DNA from: Thermoanaerobacterales bacterium
GTDB taxonomy: Bacteria; Actinomycetota; Acidimicrobiia; Acidimicrobiales; JACDCH01
Assembly (NCBI GenBank): GCA_017577565.1
Contig: PKRH01000064.1
Location: 1-19,521 of the forward strand
Reading direction: 5' to 3'
Length of the DNA stretch: 19,521 nt
The position numbers were made by a program, and so were the translations under genes. Shown piece after piece: positions 14,983 through 19,521 of the stretch. Every line of letters begins with the position of its first letter. The stretch's first letter is position 1. The notes beneath the pieces are model-generated. The model made no database searches. It had not been told where the DNA came from and saw only the letters and a program-made list of their open reading frames with translations.

Positions 14983-15336
14983 TCACGAGAAGCGGCGGCG
15001 CAGCCGCTCCAGGCGGGCGTCCCAGCGGCGCCCGGCGGCCTGCGCCCAGGCGGCCAGCTCGTCGAGGGGCGCGCTCACGACCGTGAACCGGGTCTCGCGC
15101 CCGACGCGGGTGGCCTCGACCAGCCCGGCCGACCGCAGCACGGCGAGGTGCTTGGCGATCGCCTGGCGGGTGACCGGGAGGCGGTCGGCCAGCGCGGTGG
15201 CCGTGACCGGCCCCTCCTCGGCGACGGCGCGCAGGACGCGCCGGCGGGTGGCGTCGGCCAGGGCGGCGAAGACGGCGTCGTCCGGCTCGTCGGGGTGCTC
15301 GGCACCCGGGGCGGCGGGCTCAGGCGACGCCGGCAC
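14983..15336 (-). CDS. ArsR-family winged-helix regulator without metal cysteines
   Basis: A 117-residue HTH_20/ArsR repressor. The core DDAVFAALADATRRRVLRAV (19-38) leads into the recognition helix VTRQAIAKHLAVLRSAGLVE (55-74), then the wing with VGRETRFTVV (78-87). There is no cysteine anywhere, so thiol-based metal or arsenite sensing is unlikely. The best start is GTG 15336, which overlaps the end of the SRPBCC gene by 17 bp; no Shine-Dalgarno is visible and coupling is likely. ArsR/SRPBCC pairs are common in actinobacteria and usually autoregulate. The two palindromes upstream of the operon (15767-15784 and 15813-15830) are its likely operators. Confidence 0.88.
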   Translation of the reverse strand: MPASPEPAAPGAEHPDEPDDAVFAALADATRRRVLRAVAEEGPVTATALADRLPVTRQAIAKHLAVLRSAGLVEATRVGRETRFTVVSAPLDELAAWAQAAGRRWDARLERLRRRFS

Positions 15337-15763
15337 GGGCGGCCACGAACAGCAGCTCGAGGCCGAGGAGGCGGCGGTCCCAGCGGTCGAGCGCGCACCG
15401 GGCCCACCCGGGCGCCCGGGCCGGGGCGCCGACCGGGGCCCGCGGCGCGGCCAGCCGGACCTCGGTGACCTCGACGCGGGTGCCGCCGTCGTCGAGGGGC
15501 GTGAGCACGACCGACACGGTGGACGCGTCGCCACCGTCGTCGTCGCGCCACCAGGTCCACACGAGCCGCTCGGGCGCGACGACCTCGTCGACGCGCAGGG
15601 TGCGGGCGGCGGCGTCGGGGTCGTCGAGCCACAGCGCCCGCTCGTCGGGGTCGGCGACGGCGTGCCAGACCTCCTCGGGCCGGGCCTCGACCTCGACGGC
15701 CCGGCGCACGACGGCCGGCGCGGCGTCGGTGGGCGGTGGGGTCCCGGGCGTCTCCTCCGGCAT
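15320..15763 (-). CDS. SRPBCC (AHSA1-like) domain protein
   Basis: A 147-residue START/SRPBCC-fold protein related to Aha1 C-terminal-like (AHSA1) polyketide-cyclase/START proteins. The first strand AVVRRAVEVEARPEEVWHAV (17-36), the middle LVWTWWRDDDG and STVSVVLTPLDDGGTRVEVTEV (81-102), and a C-terminal helix WARCALDRWDRRLLGLELL give the usual helix-grip pattern. The ligand is unknown. ATG 15763 follows TAGAGT by 7 nt, a leaderless arrangement, and this -10 sits inside an 18-bp palindrome. It is the first gene of a two-gene operon with the ArsR-type regulator and is divergent from clpP. Confidence 0.85.
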   Translation of the reverse strand: MPEETPGTPPPTDAAPAVVRRAVEVEARPEEVWHAVADPDERALWLDDPDAAARTLRVDEVVAPERLVWTWWRDDDGGDASTVSVVLTPLDDGGTRVEVTEVRLAAPRAPVGAPARAPGWARCALDRWDRRLLGLELLFVAARAGVA

Positions 15764-15766
15764 GAC

Positions 15767-15784
15767 CGCAACTCTACAGTTGCG
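15767..15784. promoter_or_regulatory. Putative ArsR operator 1 with embedded -10
   Basis: CGCAACT-CTAC-AGTTGCG is a perfect 7-bp inverted repeat with a 4-bp centre. It contains the minus-strand -10 TAGAGT (15776-15771) of the SRPBCC-ArsR operon, and its right end overlaps the -35 proposed for clpP. Bound repressor would block the operon promoter directly. Confidence 0.7.
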
Positions 15785-15808
15785 CGTCCCCCGGCCCACC
15801 CCTAGCCT
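15780..15808 (+). promoter_or_regulatory. Putative clpP promoter
   Basis: TTGCGC (15780-15785), a 17-bp spacer and TAGCCT (15803-15808) predict transcription starting near 15815, inside the second palindrome. The -35 overlaps the first palindrome. This is inferred from consensus matching only. Confidence 0.45.
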
Positions 15809-15812
15809 GATC

Positions 15813-15830
15813 CGCAACCAATCGGTTGCG
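15813..15830. promoter_or_regulatory. Putative ArsR operator 2
   Basis: CGCAACC-AATC-GGTTGCG has the same layout as operator 1 (7-bp arms, 4-bp centre), with one changed base pair per arm. The centres are 46 bp apart. It lies at the predicted clpP transcription start, 32 nt before the clpP GTG. Confidence 0.7.
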
Positions 15831-15861
15831 CGAACGCACGTGGCAGGCAGGAGGCCGAGCA

Positions 15862-16470
15862 GTGCTGATCCCCACCGTCATCGAGACCACCGCCCGGGGC
15901 GAGCGGGCCTACGACATCTACTCCCGGCTGCTGCGGGAGCGCATCGTCTTCCTGGGCGGCGCGCTCGACGAGAGCGTCGCCAACCTCGTCATCGCCCAGC
16001 TCCTCCACCTCGAGGGCGAGGACCCGGCGCGGCCGATCAGCCTGTACATCAACTCCCCCGGCGGCGACATGACCGCCCTGTTCGCCGTCTACGACGCCAT
16101 GCAGTACCTCGGCCCGCCGATCCACACCGTGTGCGTCGGCCAGGCGGCCTCGGCGGCCGCCGTGCTCCTCGCCGCCGGCGAGCCCGGCCAGCGCAGCGTG
16201 CTGCCCAACGCCCGCGTGCTCATCCACCAGCCCCACGGCGGCGCCCAGGGCCAGGCGGCCGACCTGGAGATCGCGGTGCGGGAGATGGTCGAGATGCGGG
16301 AGCGGATGGTCGACATCCTCGTCGAGCGCACCGGCCAGCCCCGCGAGCGCATCGTCGCCGACATCGACCGGGACCACATCTTCCGCGGCGAGGCGGCCGT
16401 CGCCTACGGCCTGGTCGACCAGGTCATCACCCACCGCCGGGCCCGGGCCGCCGCGGGCGCCGCGGCCTAG
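15862..16470 (+). CDS. clpP: ClpP-type serine protease subunit, solitary
   Basis: A 202-residue ClpP, the self-compartmentalising peptidase that degrades substrates fed by an AAA+ unfoldase. The catalytic triad is complete: Ser97 in GQAASAAAV, His122 in LIHQPHGG and Asp171 in DIDRDHIF. INSPGGD (63-69) forms the oxyanion/substrate strand. GTG 15862 has AGGAGG seven bases upstream; earlier in-frame codons from 15826 lie in the palindrome and lack a ribosome binding site. Actinobacterial clpP genes usually form a clpP1-clpP2 tandem with clpX nearby; neither a partner clpP nor clpX is here, so this is probably an extra paralogue. Its stop overlaps the stop of the convergent gene in a CTAG. Confidence 0.94.
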   Translation: MLIPTVIETTARGERAYDIYSRLLRERIVFLGGALDESVANLVIAQLLHLEGEDPARPISLYINSPGGDMTALFAVYDAMQYLGPPIHTVCVGQAASAAAVLLAAGEPGQRSVLPNARVLIHQPHGGAQGQAADLEIAVREMVEMRERMVDILVERTGQPRERIVADIDRDHIFRGEAAVAYGLVDQVITHRRARAAAGAAA

Positions 16471-16916
16471 TCGGGGCCGGGCGCGCCCGTCTCGGTCCAG
16501 GGCGGCGCGCCCTCGCCGGGGGCCGCCGGCGGCTCGACCGGCACCGCCTCCCAGCCCCGGGCCTCGATGACCAGCGCCCCCGCCGGCTCGACGTCGCCGA
16601 GCGCCGTCGCCACCCCCCGACCCCGCTCGGCGGGTGGCGACGCCGAGCCGGCCCGCACGAGCACCAACGGCGCGGCGCCGACCGGCGCGTCGGGCTCGTA
16701 CACCGCGACGACGTACCCGCCGCTCCCCGGGCTGCGCCGGGCCGGGAACAGCCGCGCCAGCCAGCCCACGACGTCCGGCCCCCGACCCCCGGCCGGGGCC
16801 GGCCACCACTGGATCTTGACCCGGTGGCGGGCGACCGGCCCGTGCTCGAGCCGGGCCCGCAACAGCGCCCGCTGGGCGGCGAACCAGCCCTCGGCCCCCG
16901 CGCCCACGGCGGTCAA
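16467..16916 (-). CDS. Hypothetical protein, coupled to mrp
   Basis: A 149-residue protein that I do not recognise. An N-terminal helix with RALLRARLEHGPVARHRVKI leads to alternating strands (QWWPAP, GGYVVAVYEP, PLVLVRAG, GALVIEARGWE), and the tail is rich in Pro, Gly and Ala. There is no cysteine, signal peptide or membrane span. A TTG at 16916 overlaps the mrp TGA (TTGA), suggesting translational coupling; GTG 16907 is an alternative start. Its position just downstream of mrp hints at a link to iron-sulfur carrier function, but that is only context. The stop overlaps the clpP stop on the other strand. Confidence 0.6.
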   Translation of the reverse strand: MTAVGAGAEGWFAAQRALLRARLEHGPVARHRVKIQWWPAPAGGRGPDVVGWLARLFPARRSPGSGGYVVAVYEPDAPVGAAPLVLVRAGSASPPAERGRGVATALGDVEPAGALVIEARGWEAVPVEPPAAPGEGAPPWTETGAPGPD

Positions 16917-18055
16917 CCGATGCGCAGCTCGGAGTGGTAGATGCGGGTCGGTGCCAGCTCGACGTCGATCGCCTCGGCGATCCGGGCGAAGGCCTGCGCG
17001 GCCTCACCCTCGGGCTCGGTCACCACGATCGGGGCGCCGGTGTCGGCCCCCTCGCGCAGCGCCGGGACGAGCGGCACCTGGCCGATCAGCGGGACGCCGA
17101 GGCGCCGTGCCAGGTCGGCCCCGCCGCCGGCGCCGAACAGCTCGTAGCGCTTGCCGTCGTCGCCGGTGAACCACGACATGTTCTCGATGACGCCCTTGAC
17201 CTCGAGGTTGACCTTGCGGGCCATGAAGGCGGCCCGCTGGGCCACCCGCTGGGCGGCCGGCTGCGGCGTCGTCACCACGTAGACCTCGGACCGGGGCAGG
17301 AACTGCGACATGCTGAGCGAGATGTCGCCCGTGCCCGGCGGCAGGTCGATGACGAGGAAGTCGGGGTCGTCCCAGTACACGTCGGTGAGGAACTGCTCCA
17401 GCGCCTTGTGGAGCATGGGCCCCCGCCAGATGACCGGCTGGTCGTCGGCGGCGAAGAACCCCATCGAGATGCAGCGCACCCCGTGGGCCTCCGGCGGCAC
17501 GAGCATCTGGTCGATGACGACCGGCGGGCGGTCGACCCCGAGCATGCGGGGGATGGAGAAGCCCCACACGTCGGCGTCCACCACGGCGACGTCCTTGCCC
17601 CGCCGGGCCAGCGCGACGGCGAGGTTGGTCGTGATCGACGACTTGCCGACGCCGCCCTTGCCCGAGGCGACGAGCAGCACCCGGGTCGTGTTGCCCGGCT
17701 CGGCGAAGGGGATGGCCCGCCCCTGGGCGTGGCCGTGGGCCGGCCGGCTGCCCGCCGTCGCCGCCGGGTCGCCGTGCAGCCGCTCCCGCAGCGCCGCCCG
17801 CTCCTCGTCGGTCATGACCGTGAACTCGACGTCCACGTCGGTGACGCCGTCCAGCGTGCGCAGGGCGGACCGCACCCGGCTGTCGATCTCGTTGCGGAGG
17901 GGGCACCCGGCGACCGTGAGCGCCACGGTGACGGCCACCCGGCCGCCGTCGACCTCGACGCGGCGCACCATGTCGAGGTCGACGATGCTGCGGTGCAGCT
18001 CGGGGTCGGTGACCGGGCGGAGGGCCTCGAGGACCTGGTCTTCGGCGACGGGCAT
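16913..18055 (-). CDS. mrp: Mrp/ApbC-type P-loop ATPase, iron-sulfur carrier family
   Basis: A 380-residue Mrp/NBP35-family protein. An N-terminal MIP18/DUF59 domain (about 5-82, with AGCPLRNEI at 49-57) is joined to a P-loop ATPase with deviant Walker A SGKGGVGKSS (131-140), DADVWGFSIPRMLG (160-173), RGPMLHKALEQF (211-222) and DLPPGTGDISLSM (237-249). Family members carry or insert Fe-S clusters. The C-terminal CxxC that binds the cluster in ApbC/Nbp35 is absent here: the site after ENMSW reads FTGDDGKRYELFG. Cysteines occur only at 51 and 195. ATG 18055 has AGGAG four bases upstream. It diverges from the SufR-like gene over a 96-bp spacer. Confidence 0.93.
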   Translation of the reverse strand: MPVAEDQVLEALRPVTDPELHRSIVDLDMVRRVEVDGGRVAVTVALTVAGCPLRNEIDSRVRSALRTLDGVTDVDVEFTVMTDEERAALRERLHGDPAATAGSRPAHGHAQGRAIPFAEPGNTTRVLLVASGKGGVGKSSITTNLAVALARRGKDVAVVDADVWGFSIPRMLGVDRPPVVIDQMLVPPEAHGVRCISMGFFAADDQPVIWRGPMLHKALEQFLTDVYWDDPDFLVIDLPPGTGDISLSMSQFLPRSEVYVVTTPQPAAQRVAQRAAFMARKVNLEVKGVIENMSWFTGDDGKRYELFGAGGGADLARRLGVPLIGQVPLVPALREGADTGAPIVVTEPEGEAAQAFARIAEAIDVELAPTRIYHSELRIG

Positions 18056-18084
18056 GGCGCTCCTGACGGGCAGACGTGCTGGCC

Positions 18085-18117
18085 GGGCGCCCGAGGCACC
18101 GCGACGGGCGCCCGAGG
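18085..18117. repeat. 12-bp direct repeat, two helical turns apart
   Basis: GGGCGCCCGAGG occurs at 18085-18096 and again at 18106-18117, exactly 21 bp apart, in the mrp leader region. Each copy contains the palindrome GGGCGCCC. It could be a regulator site on one DNA face or a chance GC-rich repeat. Confidence 0.5.
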
Positions 18118-18125
18118 GATTACCA

Positions 18126-18147
18126 CTACGGGCGTAGGTACAATACC
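18126..18147. promoter_or_regulatory. Divergent promoter with inverted repeats, mrp / sufR-like
   Basis: On the plus strand TACAAT (18139-18144) ends 7 nt before GTG 18152, a good leaderless -10. The same bases read TATTGT on the minus strand, a possible mrp -10. Two short inverted repeats surround it: CTACG-GG-CGTAG (18126-18137) and GGTA-CAA-TACC (18137-18147). They are candidate operators for the SufR-like protein; the cyanobacterial SufR box is not present. Confidence 0.5.
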
Positions 18148-18151
18148 GGCC

Positions 18152-18898
18152 GTGGATCGGCCGCCCCTCTCCCCGACCGACTTCGCCTCCGCGGTGAGCG
18201 CGATCACGTCGGCGTTCGGCGATCCCACCCGCCGGGAGATCTACCTCTACGTCCACGAGAACCCCGACGGCGTGACGGCGGCCGAGGTGGCCGAGCGGTT
18301 CGACCTGCACCCCAACGTCGCCCGCCACCACCTCGACAAGCTGGTGGCCGGCGCCTACGTCGAGGTGGCGCTGGAGCGCCCGGCCGGCCGGGGCGCGGGA
18401 CGGCCCTCGAAGGTCTACCGGGTGGCCACGCCGGAGATCACCCTCGACCTGCCGCTGCGCCACGCGGACGTCCTCGTCGAGCTGCTCGGCCGGGCGCTCG
18501 CCGAGCTCGGCCACGAGCGCGCCGAGGCGCTGGCCGAGGACGTCGGCGTCGACTACGGGCGGGCGCTCGCCGCCTCCATGTCCCCGGGGTCCGACACGCA
18601 CCGGTCGTTCCAGGCCGCGCTGCACGCCGTCGCCGACGCCCTCACCGCCCACGGCTTCGCCGCCCACGCCGAGCGCCACGGCGACCAGCTGCGCATCGTC
18701 AGCGAGCACTGCCCGTTCGGCGGCGCCGCCATCGAGCACCCGGTCATCTGCGCCGTCGACCGGGGCATGGTCCGGGGCATGCTCGCCGGCCTCTACGGCC
18801 ACGAGCTCGTCACCGAGACCGCGCTCTCGCTGCCCACCGGCGGCGAGCGCTGCGTGACCTCGGTGCAGGACGTCGAGCCGGCCGCCCCCGGCACCTGA
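18152..18898 (+). CDS. SufR-like winged-helix regulator with Fe-S cysteines
   Basis: A 248-residue ArsR-like/SufR-type regulator. The winged helix spans about 10-92, with FGDPTRREIYLYV (22-34), the recognition segment LHPNVARHHLDKLV (52-65) and a wing containing GRPSKVYRV (83-91). The C-terminal domain has Cys187 in EHCPF and Cys200 in PVICAV, spaced CX12C as in SufR, plus Cys234; these probably hold a 4Fe-4S cluster. SufR represses Fe-S assembly genes when its cluster is present. GTG 18152 is preceded by TACAAT, with no room for a ribosome binding site. A cysteine desulfurase gene follows after 19 nt and mrp is divergent, both consistent with control of Fe-S biogenesis. The sensor role is inferred. 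Confidence 0.85.
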   Translation: MDRPPLSPTDFASAVSAITSAFGDPTRREIYLYVHENPDGVTAAEVAERFDLHPNVARHHLDKLVAGAYVEVALERPAGRGAGRPSKVYRVATPEITLDLPLRHADVLVELLGRALAELGHERAEALAEDVGVDYGRALAASMSPGSDTHRSFQAALHAVADALTAHGFAAHAERHGDQLRIVSEHCPFGGAAIEHPVICAVDRGMVRGMLAGLYGHELVTETALSLPTGGERCVTSVQDVEPAAPGT

Positions 18899-18917
18899 GG
18901 CGGCGGCGGAGCGGGCC

Positions 18918-19521
18918 GTGACCGGTCGCACCTACCTCGACCACGCCTCGACCTCGCCGCTGCGCCCCGAGGCCCGGGCCGCCCTCGTCGCCGCCCTCGA
19001 CCTGCCCGGGGACCCGGGGCGGGTGCACGCCGAGGGCATGGCCGCCCGCGCCGCCCTCGAGGAGGCCCGGGGGCAGGTGGCCGGGCTGCTCGGCGCCCGC
19101 CCCCGCGAGGTCGTGTTCACGAGCGGCGCCACCGAGGCCATCGCGGCCGCGTGCTGGGGGGCGGCGGCCCGGGGCACCGCCCGCCGCACCGGCGAGCGGG
19201 CGGCCGCCCCCGACGGGCGGGGCCACCAGGTCGCCGCCGCGGTCGAGCACTCGGCCGTGCGGCGGGCGGCGGCCCGCCACGGCGAGGTCACCGTCGTGCC
19301 GGTCGATCGGCACGGCGCCGTCGACCTCGACGCGCTGGTGGCGGCCATCCGCCCCGACACCGCCCTGGTGCACGTGCAGTGGGGCAACCACGAGGTCGGC
19401 ACCTGCCAACCGGTCGAGGAAGTGGTGCGCCGCTGCCGCGAGCGCGGGGTGCTGGTGCACGTCGACGCCGCCCAGGCCGCCGGCCGGCTCCCGATCTCGT
19501 TCGGCGAGCTCGGCGCGGACC
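18918..19521 (+). CDS. Cysteine desulfurase (NifS/IscS-type class V aminotransferase), partial
   Basis: The first 201 codons of a PLP-dependent enzyme that takes sulfur from cysteine for Fe-S clusters or tRNA thiolation; the window ends before the PLP lysine and the persulfide cysteine. Seen are TYLDHASTSPLRPEAR (5-20), VVFTSGATEA (65-74), the PLP-stacking His111 in VEHSAV, GNHEVGTCQP (156-165) and HVDAAQAAG (181-189, with Asp183 and Gln186). GTG 18918 has GGAG seven bases upstream and follows the SufR-like stop by 19 nt, so the two form an operon. Whether it is IscS-like or a specialised paralogue cannot be decided from this half. Confidence 0.92.
   Translation, partial: MTGRTYLDHASTSPLRPEARAALVAALDLPGDPGRVHAEGMAARAALEEARGQVAGLLGARPREVVFTSGATEAIAAACWGAAARGTARRTGERAAAPDGRGHQVAAAVEHSAVRRAAARHGEVTVVPVDRHGAVDLDALVAAIRPDTALVHVQWGNHEVGTCQPVEEVVRRCRERGVLVHVDAAQAAGRLPISFGELGAD

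Overview
The window is a roughly 70-75% G+C, gene-dense stretch of an actinobacterial chromosome. A WhiB regulator, a PdtaS-type kinase, the histidine phosphatase/DUF3090/SCO1664 trio, DUF3107 and a pair of actinobacterial ArsA-like ATPases all point to Actinomycetota. An Acidimicrobiia-type lineage is my best guess, but that is an inference. I see no tRNA, rRNA, CRISPR array, insertion sequence or prophage gene. Twenty-two protein genes fill almost all of it, and the longest gap is 231 bp. Many starts are GTG or TTG.

Left part (1-4026): an Hsp70-like chaperone runs off the left edge. A family 5 uracil-DNA glycosylase and the conserved trio of histidine phosphatase, DUF3090 protein and SCO1664-type kinase-fold protein diverge from a 27-bp spacer that carries two overlapping -10 elements. 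Elsewhere in actinobacteria this trio often lies beside the mycothiol gene mshC, which is not here.

Middle part (4030-10881): a membrane GAF/GGDEF/EAL protein has a degenerate cyclase motif but a complete EAL set, so it is probably a c-di-GMP phosphodiesterase. The electron-transfer flavoprotein operon etfB-etfA follows, then a diacylglycerol/lipid kinase converging on a glycerophosphodiester phosphodiesterase, then a WhiB1-like regulator. A perfect TGTGA-N6-TCACA palindrome lies just upstream of whiB.

Right part (10968-19521): a minus-strand group encodes DUF3107, two ArsA/Get3-like ATPases and PdtaS. The whiB1-pdtaS convergent pair is also found in Mycobacterium tuberculosis. Next comes an SRPBCC-ArsR operon divergent from a solitary clpP. 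Two near-identical 18-bp palindromes sit in their shared promoter region, which suggests that the ArsR protein controls both sides. The last block is an iron-sulfur module: an Mrp-type P-loop carrier with a small unknown gene, divergent from a SufR-like regulator with a CX12C motif, which is followed by a cysteine desulfurase cut by the right edge.

The clearest regulatory signals are the twin ArsR-type operators, the CRP-type palindrome and a set of -10 elements placed 7-9 nt before start codons, which indicates frequent leaderless transcription. The least understood gene set is the phosphatase/DUF3090/kinase-fold trio. I found no plainly new defence or mobile system.
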